Made by a program: the position numbers and the translations under genes. Below are positions 27,080 to 35,586 of a DNA stretch of 64,000 nucleotides, one piece after another. Where the stretch lies: the NCBI RefSeq assembly GCF_900215295.1, contig NZ_OCMF01000002.1, positions 434,001 through 498,000 of the forward strand. Direction: 5' to 3'. The DNA is from Salinimicrobium sediminis (GTDB lineage: Bacteria > Bacteroidota > Bacteroidia > Flavobacteriales > Flavobacteriaceae). The first letter of the stretch is position 1. Every line of letters begins with the position of its first letter. Below the pieces are notes generated by a model. It was not told the DNA's origin, did no database searches, and saw only the letters and a list, made by a program, of their open reading frames with translations.

Positions 27080-28528
27080 ATGAAAATTAAACAATATATA
27101 TACCCCTTCCTATTCGTCTTGCTCACTTTGGGAGCCTGTTCTTCAGACGACGAAGGAACAGACCCCGACCCAGGCACGGGCGGTGGAACAGTAGATCCGC
27201 CTCCTGCAGCAGCACAGCCCATAAACCTGACAGATTATGACAACGGAACAGGAGTAATGATGCAGGCCTTTTATTGGGATGTGGAACCAAGGCATGAATG
27301 GTGGGATGTCTTATCTGAACAGGTAGATGAATGGGCAGAAGCAGGAATTGATCGTATATGGTTACCCCCTGCAACTAAAGGTCAGTCTGGAGGGTATTCT
27401 ATGGGATATGATGTTTCTGATTATTTTGATTTCGGAGATTATTTTCAACACGGAACTACTGAAACCCGGTTTGGTTCCAGAGCTGAATTAGAAGACCTAA
27501 TCAGTGCTGCTCATTCCAATGGAATTGAAGTAATTGCAGATATTGTAATCAATCACAACTCAGGTGGAGGAGAACAATTCAACCCTTACAGAGGTTACAA
27601 TACCTATACACTTTTTGACCAGGAACATGGAAATGCTTCAGGAATGTTCAACAGGAACTTTGAGTACTTTTACCCTAATAGTGTAAGCCAGTATGATCCG
27701 GGAAGCCTTTTTTATGCTGAAACAAATCTGGATCACCACCGTGAATATGTACAGGACTGGCTTTGGAAAAAAGAAAATTCAGTAGCAAAATACTATCAGA
27801 ATGTGATGGGATTTGATGGCTGGAGGTTTGACTATGTTCTCGGTTTTGAACCCTGGGTAGTCAAAGACTGGCTAGACGAAGTTGGTGGTTTTTCAGTGGT
27901 GGAAATGTGGGATGGAAATGCGGGCAACCTTAGAAATTATGTTGAAGAGACAGGTAGCGGAGCTTTTGATTTCTCCACTTTCTACAAATTGGATGAAGCT
28001 TTTGACCGTTTTGATGATCTTACCTATCTTCAAAAAGACATGCTATGGAAAACCCATCCCACAAAAGCTGTAACCTTTACCGCCAATCATGATACCGAGA
28101 AGGATACCAATCAGGATAATTATATTGCGGCAGCCAATAAAATGAAGGCCTATGCTTTTATTTTAACTCATCCGGGTTATCCCACAATTTTTTATTCAGA
28201 TTATGAGAACCCTTCGTTCCAGGAAGAGCTGAATCAACTTATCCTCATTAACAATACAATTGCTACCGGTGATTTTGAAGTATTGTATGTAGACGCTGAT
28301 GAGTACGTAATGCAAAGAAAAGGAACAGCTACGAACCCCGGTTTAATTCTTTACATCAACATTTCAAATAACATTAAAGCAAGAGGTGACATCCAAACAA
28401 AATGGAATTCTACTCCTGTTATGGATTATAGCGGTAATATCAATTTTAGCACCTCTACCGCGGCTGATGGAAAAGTACAGCTTCGGGCTCCAGCAAATGG
28501 ATATGCAATTTATTCGATAATGGAATAA
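27080..28528 (+). CDS. GH13 alpha-amylase lipoprotein, archaeal-like (GH13_7 type)
   Basis: The 482-residue surface lipoprotein (signal to LGAC, Cys20, then an Asp/Gly/Pro linker) is a calcium-type alpha-amylase. Catalytic residues are Asp251 in GWRFDYVLG, Glu275 in VVEMWDGN and Asp338 in TANHDTEKD. Blocks such as GVMMQAFYWDVEP, PPATKGQSGGYSMGYDVSDY and ETRFGS are, as I recall them, very close to Thermococcales alpha-amylases, the GH13_7 subfamily. Cold-active relatives are known from marine Flavobacteriia (Zunongwangia). It occupies the SusG position and should cut starch at the surface for SusCDE. Confidence 0.9.
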   Translation: MKIKQYIYPFLFVLLTLGACSSDDEGTDPDPGTGGGTVDPPPAAAQPINLTDYDNGTGVMMQAFYWDVEPRHEWWDVLSEQVDEWAEAGIDRIWLPPATKGQSGGYSMGYDVSDYFDFGDYFQHGTTETRFGSRAELEDLISAAHSNGIEVIADIVINHNSGGGEQFNPYRGYNTYTLFDQEHGNASGMFNRNFEYFYPNSVSQYDPGSLFYAETNLDHHREYVQDWLWKKENSVAKYYQNVMGFDGWRFDYVLGFEPWVVKDWLDEVGGFSVVEMWDGNAGNLRNYVEETGSGAFDFSTFYKLDEAFDRFDDLTYLQKDMLWKTHPTKAVTFTANHDTEKDTNQDNYIAAANKMKAYAFILTHPGYPTIFYSDYENPSFQEELNQLILINNTIATGDFEVLYVDADEYVMQRKGTATNPGLILYINISNNIKARGDIQTKWNSTPVMDYSGNINFSTSTAADGKVQLRAPANGYAIYSIME

Positions 28529-28551
28529 GTACTTTTTAAAAGAGAATAAGG

Positions 28552-28586
28552 AAAGCCCGCTCAATTGATCGGGCTCTCTTTTTTCC
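28552..28586 (+). terminator. Terminator after the sus amylase
   Basis: AGCCCG (28554-28559) pairs with CGGGCT (28570-28575), with TCAATTGA in the loop able to extend the stem, followed by CTCTTTTTTCC. It lies about 25 bp after the amylase stop. Confidence 0.65.
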
Positions 28587-28666
28587 TTCTGATTCTCCTT
28601 TACCCTATTTAAGAGTTAATAACCCTACACGATGCCGAATCTACCCGCAACCCACCGACAAAAAAA

Positions 28667-28838
<172 letters not shown>

Positions 28839-28876
28839 GGTCTTGAAAATGTCATTTTTGATACCTGTAGAAAAGA

Positions 28877-28902
28877 AAAGACCGGGAAATTTACCGGTCT
28901 TT
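28877..28902 (-). terminator. Terminator after the sodium/sugar symporter gene
   Basis: AAAGACCGG (28877-28885) pairs with CCGGTCTTT (28894-28902) around an 8-base loop; on the minus strand the stem runs into CTTTTCTTTTCT. It lies 30 bp past the symporter stop. Confidence 0.68.
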
Positions 28903-28931
28903 GATATTAAATATTATGGCTGATCCCTCCT

Positions 28932-30608
28932 CTACCAGAAAATTGCATAGAGCATGGTCACTATGAGAAGGATGATAAAGGCTCCGATATTAAATGCCGG
29001 CCCGGTGTTAAACAGCTTCTTAGTGATAATAATCGCCTTAGGATGATCTGCTCCCCTGGTCTCAATATAACTAATCACCACCATGATCAACATGGTCAGG
29101 ATCCAGGTAATGAACATTTGATGCATAAATGGAAGTTCTAAAAAGAAAGAACCATCCATCCACCCATTGGTTCCTATCTTAAAGTACAAAGCAATAGGAA
29201 TGGATGCCAGTACTCCCCAAATTGCTGCATTGTTGGTAGTTTTTTTCCAGAACAATCCCAGCATGAATACTGCAAGAATCCCCGGGCTAACCACCCCTGT
29301 ATATTCCTGAATATATTGGAAAACCTGTCCAAGATTTCTCAATTGAGGAGCAAGAAAAACAGCAATGACTAGGGCTAAGGACGCCGAAATTCGTCCTACT
29401 TTTACCAATTTGTTTTCAGAAGCACCTTTTTCAATATAGGGTTTGTAAATATCCATGGTGAAAATAGTCGCCGTGGAGTTCAACATTGAAGCTATTGAAG
29501 AAACAATAGCTGCAGCCAGGGCAGCCAGGACAAGTCCTTTAAGTCCAATTGGCACGAACTCCTTGATCAACCATGGAAAGGCGTTATCGTTGATGATCCT
29601 TCCGCCTTCAGCTATAAAGGAAGGATCGGTAAACTCATCAGAAAAAGCGCCTCCGGGGCCGGTGTTCATCACATAAGCAATGATTCCGGGGACTACCACG
29701 ATCAAAGGAATAAGCAGCTTTAAAAATCCGGCCAGGATTATCCCTTTTTGTGACTCCCTTAGGCTTTTTGCTGCCAGGGTCCTTTGAATGATATACTGGT
29801 TGAAGCCCCAGTAGTAGAGGTTCGCTACCCACATTCCGCCCAGAAGCACTGCCAATCCGGGAAGATCCCACCAGGCATCTTTTCCTCCCGGGGTTATAAT
29901 TTCTCCTTTTTCGAGGATCATTGAAAATTTCTCGGGCACCTGCTCATAAACGGTAACCAGACCATCTATGACATTTCCGCTTTCAGAAACATGGGTAAGG
30001 CCGATGTAGGTGGTTATCAGTCCTCCGGCGATAAGCAGCACTACCTGCACCACATCGGTCCACGCAACCGCGGCGAGTCCGCCATAGAGGGAGTAGGCAG
30101 CCGCAAAAAGAGCCAGTCCTACAATTGCGTAAAGGAATACTGAACCGTCCCCTGTTCCCACAATAGTATCTATGGCCGTGGCACCCAGATACAGTACCGA
30201 GGTGAGGTTCACGAAAATGAAAAGCGCGATCCAGAAGATCGCGAGTATGGTCTTCAGGTTGGTTCCATAGCGCACCTCGATAAATTCAGGAATGGTGTAA
30301 AGCCCTTTTTCAATAAAAATGGGTAAAAAATATTTACCCACGATGATAAGTGTAATTGCTGCCATCCACTCGTAAGAGGCGATAGCCAAACCTATAGCAA
30401 AACCGGAACCCGACATTCCTATAAACTGCTCGGCAGAGATATTGGCAGCGATTAGGGAGGTTCCTATCGCCCACCACGGCAGAGATTTACTGGCAAGAAA
30501 ATAGTCTTCGGATGATTTTCCCTTTCCGCGGGACACCCACAGCCCAATCCCAATGATCATCAATGCATAAGACGCAAAAATAATCTGGTCGAGTAAAGCA
30601 AATTCCAT
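28932..30608 (-). CDS. Sodium:solute symporter, SGLT-like sugar transporter
   Basis: This 558-residue inner-membrane protein of the SSS family has about 14 hydrophobic helices. The start DQIIFASYALMIIGIGLWVS and the loop SSEDYFLASKSLPWWAIG are characteristic. AANISAEQFIGMSGSG resembles the first-helix sodium/sugar region of Vibrio SGLT, and the YSLYGGLAAVAWTDVVQ segment is the family signature. It lies about 120 bp after an aldose epimerase gene on the same strand, which supports a hexose substrate such as glucose or galactose. Confidence 0.88.
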   Translation of the reverse strand: MEFALLDQIIFASYALMIIGIGLWVSRGKGKSSEDYFLASKSLPWWAIGTSLIAANISAEQFIGMSGSGFAIGLAIASYEWMAAITLIIVGKYFLPIFIEKGLYTIPEFIEVRYGTNLKTILAIFWIALFIFVNLTSVLYLGATAIDTIVGTGDGSVFLYAIVGLALFAAAYSLYGGLAAVAWTDVVQVVLLIAGGLITTYIGLTHVSESGNVIDGLVTVYEQVPEKFSMILEKGEIITPGGKDAWWDLPGLAVLLGGMWVANLYYWGFNQYIIQRTLAAKSLRESQKGIILAGFLKLLIPLIVVVPGIIAYVMNTGPGGAFSDEFTDPSFIAEGGRIINDNAFPWLIKEFVPIGLKGLVLAALAAAIVSSIASMLNSTATIFTMDIYKPYIEKGASENKLVKVGRISASLALVIAVFLAPQLRNLGQVFQYIQEYTGVVSPGILAVFMLGLFWKKTTNNAAIWGVLASIPIALYFKIGTNGWMDGSFFLELPFMHQMFITWILTMLIMVVISYIETRGADHPKAIIITKKLFNTGPAFNIGAFIILLIVTMLYAIFW

Positions 30609-30725
30609 AGCATTCCAATTTTAGAAATTTAATTTCCATTGCATCCGGAAGCCTCCAGATAAATCTGAAAATTTTGTTAAATATAAAAGAATACCTGTAA
30701 TGATGGTATGATCTATATTCTAAAG

Positions 30726-31727
30726 TTATGAACCGGTTTTAAACTTCCAGAGAGTACTATTAATATAGATTTGTCCGGGCTCCAGAATTGCGGAAGGAAA
30801 ATCGGGTTGATGCGGAGCATCAGGAAATTTCTGGGTTTCCAGGCAAATAGCCGCACGTTCTGCACCTGTTTCGGTTGAATATTTCCAATCTCCGGGTAGA
30901 TCCTCGGGCACATAAACCACCACAGCCGGTTGATTCGTGGTTATTTCCATGGAAATTCCCGATTGATCCCCTACCAGCACCACCTGTTTTTGGTCAGTTG
31001 TGAGACTAAAGACAGTATCTAACGGAACTTCTCCAATCGCAGCCGCTTTCCGGAAATCTAATTCTGTACCCGCAATGTTCAGCAGGCTTCCTGTGGGTAA
31101 TTTCTGAGCATCGGTTTCCAGATACTTTTCTGCCCTGATCTGCAACTTATGATCATCAACATCACCTCCACCATTAAGATTGAAATAGGTGTGGTTGGTG
31201 AGGTTTACGATGGTCTTTTTGTCGGTTTTGGCGGTATATTCGATCTTTACCTCATCTGCTTCAGTAAGGGTGTATTTTACCTGCACCCGAAGTTCTCCGG
31301 GATATCCTTCCTCCAAATGCGGAGAAACATATTCCAGAATTACATAAGGATCTTCTGTTTCACTCATCTCCCCGACCTTCCAAAATTTATAGGAAAAGCC
31401 ACATTCTCCGCCGTGGATATGCACTCCATCCTTTTCAAAAATGGCATATTTGACACCTTCTACTTCAAAACCACCTTTGGAAATACGGCCTGCGTACCGG
31501 CCAACAGAGGCTCCGAAGAATTTTCCGCGGGTATGGTAGATATCCGAAAGATAAGTTTCAGGCTTTTCAGGCCCAACAATAACATTGATGCCGTTGATCT
31601 TAAGACTAAAGATGGTGGCGCCAAAATTAAGGATTACAAGCTCTGTATTATTTTTATTGACCAGCTTTACAAGCTGCAAATTTTTGAAAGGATGAGTGTT
31701 TTTCAACTCTTTTTGGTTTGTATCCAT
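30726..31727 (-). CDS. galM: Aldose 1-epimerase
   Basis: The 333-residue enzyme interconverts alpha and beta anomers of hexoses. Key blocks are GRYAGRIS, HIHGGECGFSYKFW, the catalytic His in NLTNHTYFNLNG and the C-terminal catalytic Glu in ICLETQKFPDAPHQPDFP. There is no signal peptide, so it is cytoplasmic. Its ATG at 31727 lies inside the end of the DUF885 gene (25-bp overlap), suggesting translational coupling. The next gene is a sodium/sugar symporter. Mutarotation would also help the beta-specific phosphoglucomutase of the starch locus, though the genes are separate. Confidence 0.92.
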   Translation of the reverse strand: MDTNQKELKNTHPFKNLQLVKLVNKNNTELVILNFGATIFSLKINGINVIVGPEKPETYLSDIYHTRGKFFGASVGRYAGRISKGGFEVEGVKYAIFEKDGVHIHGGECGFSYKFWKVGEMSETEDPYVILEYVSPHLEEGYPGELRVQVKYTLTEADEVKIEYTAKTDKKTIVNLTNHTYFNLNGGGDVDDHKLQIRAEKYLETDAQKLPTGSLLNIAGTELDFRKAAAIGEVPLDTVFSLTTDQKQVVLVGDQSGISMEITTNQPAVVVYVPEDLPGDWKYSTETGAERAAICLETQKFPDAPHQPDFPSAILEPGQIYINSTLWKFKTGS

Positions 31728-33535
31728 TCCTCTACAAGATCCTCCAAAATGTTCAAAGGTACTGCCCCATTGGTGAGTACAACATCATGGAATTCCCTTA
31801 GATCAAAATCTTTTCCCAACTCCTCTTTTGCCAGTTCCCGCAACTCCAGGATCTTATTCATTCCAATTTTGTACGCGGTTGCCTGCCCCGGCATTACAAT
31901 GTGCCTTTCCACCATTTTAATAGCGTCACTTTCGGCATTCGGGGAATTCTGGACATAGAAATTAATGGCCTCTTCTCGTGTCCATTTCTTATCATGTATC
32001 CCCGTATCCACAACTAGTCTTATCGATCTCCATAATTCCATCGCCAGCCTTCCAAAGTCCGAATATGGATCCTCATAGAACCCGATTTCTTTAGGCAACA
32101 ATTCACTGTACAATCCCCACCCCTCAACATAGGCGGGATATGTTTCTATTTTACGGAACATAGGAAGATCTTCCAGCTCCTGAGCGATTGCAAGCTGCAT
32201 ATGATGACCCGGAATTCCTTCATGATAAGCAAGAGCTTCCATTTGATAAGTAGGCATGGCTTTCATGTCATAAAGGTTTGCATAATAGGTCCCGGGACGG
32301 GAGCCATCCAGGGCAGGTTGCTGATAAAATGCTTTACCGGCACTTTTTTCCCGGAACGGTTCTACTGCCTTTACGACAATATCGGCTTCCGGTTTTGTGA
32401 GGAAAAGATCATCAAGCCGCCCTTTCATAGTGTTGATCAAAGCTGTAGCTTCTGAAAGATACTTTTCCTTTCCTTCGGGAGTATTTTCGTAGTAGAATTG
32501 CTTATCCTCTCTCATGAATTTGAAAAAATCCTGCAGACTTCCTTGAAATCCCACCTCATCCATGATCTCCTCCATTTCCTTATGGATCCTGGCAATTTCA
32601 TTAAGACCTATCTGGTGGATCTCTTCAGCAGAGAGATTGGTCGTAGTGGTTCTTTCTAAGGCAGTTTCATAGAACTGTTTTCCTTTTGGTAATTTCCATA
32701 TCCCATCATCTGTTGTGGCGCGTTGCTGTTGATCTTCCAGCTTGGCGATAAGCTTTTCATAGGCAGGCTTGACAGAATTTATAAGGGCCTCCTGTACTTC
32801 AAGAATGAGTTGAGTTTTCTCCTTTCCGGAAATATCAAGAGCTTCAACTTTTTTCTGAAAATCCTCCAGGAGCGTACTCGCTTCAGCCGATTTTTCAAAA
32901 GGTTTGCCTGTTAACAGGTTTCTGGAAGCCTCAATGGTGTGATCAAAAACGAACTTAGGCGGCATGATCTGGTTCATTTCCCTAAGTTCGAGACCAGCTA
33001 TAACATCCTCCATCACTTTTGGCATCTTATTAAGTCGTGCTATATAAGCCTTTGCATCACTTACAGAATCGATCTTGTGCATGTTAATAAGGAAAGCTGG
33101 AAGATTTGCATGTACCCCAAACATTTGGTTAACGGGATAATTATAGAACCTGTAATCATAATCTTCGATCTCTTCCTCCAATCTTTGTTTATAAAGCTGG
33201 TAACTTAAAGCTGCCTGTTCTTCCAGGGCATCGGCATTTATTGATTTATTGAGAAATTCAAGTCTTCGTTTCGCTTTTTTAAGATCTTCGGCATAACGCA
33301 GGTGTGAAAAATCATCCCAGGAATCATAATTTTTTTTGATCCCCAACCTTGTCTGCAGCATGGGCGAATCTTGAAGATCTACCTGAAATTCCTCTTCAAA
33401 AAAGCTATTTAATTGTGCTGTTTCCTCCGCTATTTCTTCGGAAGTGTACTCCTTTTCTTCTGAAGAATTCCTGCAGCTGCCAAGGCTCAGGCTAAGGAAG
33501 ACGAATAAAATGATATATAAGGGGCCTTTTTTCAT
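31703..33535 (-). CDS. DUF885 family lipoprotein (putative metallopeptidase-like)
   Basis: The 610-residue protein has a lipoprotein signal ending in LSLGSC. I place the start at the ATG at 33535 (MKKGPLYIILF) rather than 33574, because the 13 extra residues would bury the signal. The family motif HEGIPGHHMQ is at residues 438-447, followed by YVEGWGLYSE, a HExxxH-and-downstream-Glu arrangement that resembles zinc peptidases. The large helical body is typical of DUF885. It is anchored outside the cytoplasm. It is transcribed upstream of galM, overlapping it by 25 bp. The actual substrate is unknown. Confidence 0.85.
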   Translation of the reverse strand: MKKGPLYIILFVFLSLSLGSCRNSSEEKEYTSEEIAEETAQLNSFFEEEFQVDLQDSPMLQTRLGIKKNYDSWDDFSHLRYAEDLKKAKRRLEFLNKSINADALEEQAALSYQLYKQRLEEEIEDYDYRFYNYPVNQMFGVHANLPAFLINMHKIDSVSDAKAYIARLNKMPKVMEDVIAGLELREMNQIMPPKFVFDHTIEASRNLLTGKPFEKSAEASTLLEDFQKKVEALDISGKEKTQLILEVQEALINSVKPAYEKLIAKLEDQQQRATTDDGIWKLPKGKQFYETALERTTTTNLSAEEIHQIGLNEIARIHKEMEEIMDEVGFQGSLQDFFKFMREDKQFYYENTPEGKEKYLSEATALINTMKGRLDDLFLTKPEADIVVKAVEPFREKSAGKAFYQQPALDGSRPGTYYANLYDMKAMPTYQMEALAYHEGIPGHHMQLAIAQELEDLPMFRKIETYPAYVEGWGLYSELLPKEIGFYEDPYSDFGRLAMELWRSIRLVVDTGIHDKKWTREEAINFYVQNSPNAESDAIKMVERHIVMPGQATAYKIGMNKILELRELAKEELGKDFDLREFHDVVLTNGAVPLNILEDLVEEWIQTKKS

Positions 33536-33616
33536 GAAACTAAAATTTTTATTCCTGAAGTTAACGTGTCCCAAAGTAAGAAAATTGCTGAAGATGGTTA
33601 CTTTTGTAATTAAAAA

Positions 33617-33647
33617 GAGGTGTCAAAAATGCGATTTTTGACACCTC
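33617..33647 (-). terminator. Terminator after the CocE-type hydrolase
   Basis: Fourteen-base arms (33617-33630 and 33634-33647) pair perfectly around a 3-base loop; on the minus strand the stem is followed by TTTTTAATT. It lies 7 bp beyond the hydrolase stop. Confidence 0.82.
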
Positions 33648-33653
33648 ATATTT

Positions 33654-35522
33654 TTACTCCAGTACGGTAAAGATTATTTCTGAATCTTGGAAGACCTTGT
33701 GCTTGTGCGCCTGGAAATCCTCTTCTTCGGCTTCAAAGATGTTGTCCACGTACTTCTGCGGATTCCTGTCTATCAACGGAAACCACGTACTCTGCACCTG
33801 GACCTGTAATTTATGGCCTTTTTTGAAGGTGTGATGCACATCCTGAAGATCAAAATTCACTTCTGTCTTTTTATTGGGCTCAAAAGGTTCGGGTTCAGAA
33901 AAACTATTTCTAAAGCGGCCTCTTATCACTTCACTTCTTACCATCATATGGTAATTGCTCATGGAAAGATAATCCTGGGTTTCTTCATAATCTTCAGCAT
34001 CAGGCGGATAAACATCAATGATCTTCACCACCCAATCGGCAGCGGTCCCGGTGGTAGCCACTTTCAGCTTTGCAAGGACCTCTCCGGCCAGGGTTAGATC
34101 TTCTTCAAGCACTTCCGTTTCATAGATCAAAACATCTGGTCGGCGGGCGGCAAAACGTTGATCATCGGTCATATATTTTCGCGGAGTAAAGACCATTTTA
34201 ATGTCTTCAGAATAAGGTACCGGTTTATTAGGGTCACTGATGAACTCTTCGGCTCCATCGGCTAAGGTTGGGAGGTCGAGCGGGCTTTCCAAAAGCTGCT
34301 GATTATCTCCCAGGAAAAAGTTCTTCTTGCCGGCGTTCTTTGGTGGCCATTGCTCATAAGATTTCCACTCGTGGGTGCCGGTGTCAAACATATAAGCTTC
34401 GGGTAAGGCGACAGAACCATCGGCTTCTCCTTTTAAAAAGTGGTTAAAAAAGGTAGTTTCCACATCTTTCTGATAATTGGCAGAAATATCATCGCCAAAG
34501 TAGATGTTGCCAATAGCCTGTCTTTTTCTGTTTCGGGACCAATCCCCGTGGCTCCAGGGTCCCATTACCAGCATATTGAAATTATCACTGTTCTTTTCAA
34601 GGCTTTTGTAGATGTTGAAAGGTCCGTAAAGATCTTCGGCATCAAATAAACCTCCTACTACCATAACCGCCGGCTTAACATCTTTCATGTGCTGCACAAG
34701 TCCGCGTTTTTGCCAGAATTCATCATAATTTGGATGCTCCTTAAGCTGTTGCCAGAAGACATTGTCCTCTCCGTAATACTTGTCGAGGTTCTTAAGCGGC
34801 CCTGCATCAAGAAAGAACTGGTATTGATCTTTGGTGTTCAACTCTGGAAAGGAATACCAGGCAGTATCGCTGGGAGTGGTTTTTTCGTACCCAAACACTG
34901 CAGTGGCTCTCCAATAGCTTAAAAGATAGGCTCCATTGTGATGAAAATCGTCAAAAAAGAAATCTCCGATAGGAGCCTGAGGTGAAACCGCTTTTATTGC
35001 CGGGTGAGCATCTATAAGAGCATAAGCAGAATAATACCCGGGGTAGGAAATTCCCCAAACCCCGACACGGCCGTTATTATTTTTTACATTTTTGACCAGC
35101 CAGTCAACGGTATCATAAGTGTCACTTGCCTCATCCACCTGCTTTTTCTTTTTGTTGGGAATGTATGCCCGCATGTTGTCATAAACACCCTCACTCATCC
35201 ATCTCCCACGTACATCCTGGTAAACAAAGATGTTCCCTTCTTCCATCAGATGTCTGTTAGGTCCTATAAGGGAACGGAATTGATCTTCTCCATACGGCCG
35301 GGCACTATATGGCGTACGGGTCATTAGGATAGGATATTTTTTTGAAGTGTCTTTTGGAGAATAGATCGTGGTGTGAAGTTTTATGCCGTCACGCATACTG
35401 ATCTCCACTTCTCGTTTGTTATAGTGATCTTCTACTTTAAATTCGTTCGCCGTCTGGGCAAAGCCAATGCTGCTGACCAACAAGAACAGGACAGGCAGGA
35501 AAAAGTTTCTGGTAAATTTCAT
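33654..35522 (-). CDS. CocE/NonD family alpha/beta hydrolase, secreted
   Basis: This 622-residue protein has a signal peptide ending near GFAQ (residue 23), an X-Pro dipeptidyl-peptidase-type (S15) alpha/beta hydrolase domain and a C-terminal jelly-roll domain. The nucleophile is Ser159 in VGVWGISYPGYY; Asp294 (GLFDAEDLYG) and His325 (GPWSHGDW) complete the triad. It acts in the periplasm or outside. Known relatives are glutaryl acylases, cocaine esterase and dipeptidyl peptidases; the substrate here is undetermined. It lies 64 bp after dsbD and ends at a strong terminator. Confidence 0.88.
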   Translation of the reverse strand: MKFTRNFFLPVLFLLVSSIGFAQTANEFKVEDHYNKREVEISMRDGIKLHTTIYSPKDTSKKYPILMTRTPYSARPYGEDQFRSLIGPNRHLMEEGNIFVYQDVRGRWMSEGVYDNMRAYIPNKKKKQVDEASDTYDTVDWLVKNVKNNNGRVGVWGISYPGYYSAYALIDAHPAIKAVSPQAPIGDFFFDDFHHNGAYLLSYWRATAVFGYEKTTPSDTAWYSFPELNTKDQYQFFLDAGPLKNLDKYYGEDNVFWQQLKEHPNYDEFWQKRGLVQHMKDVKPAVMVVGGLFDAEDLYGPFNIYKSLEKNSDNFNMLVMGPWSHGDWSRNRKRQAIGNIYFGDDISANYQKDVETTFFNHFLKGEADGSVALPEAYMFDTGTHEWKSYEQWPPKNAGKKNFFLGDNQQLLESPLDLPTLADGAEEFISDPNKPVPYSEDIKMVFTPRKYMTDDQRFAARRPDVLIYETEVLEEDLTLAGEVLAKLKVATTGTAADWVVKIIDVYPPDAEDYEETQDYLSMSNYHMMVRSEVIRGRFRNSFSEPEPFEPNKKTEVNFDLQDVHHTFKKGHKLQVQVQSTWFPLIDRNPQKYVDNIFEAEEEDFQAHKHKVFQDSEIIFTVLE

Positions 35523-35586
35523 CTGAAGGGTTTTGAAGCTCCTAAGATAGAAATTCCTGACAAAATTTTTCTAAAACACTAATTTC

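Noticed and set aside
31149-31958. 269-codon plus-strand frame across galM and DUF885
   Set aside because: It crosses two real genes on the opposite strand and has no family features.
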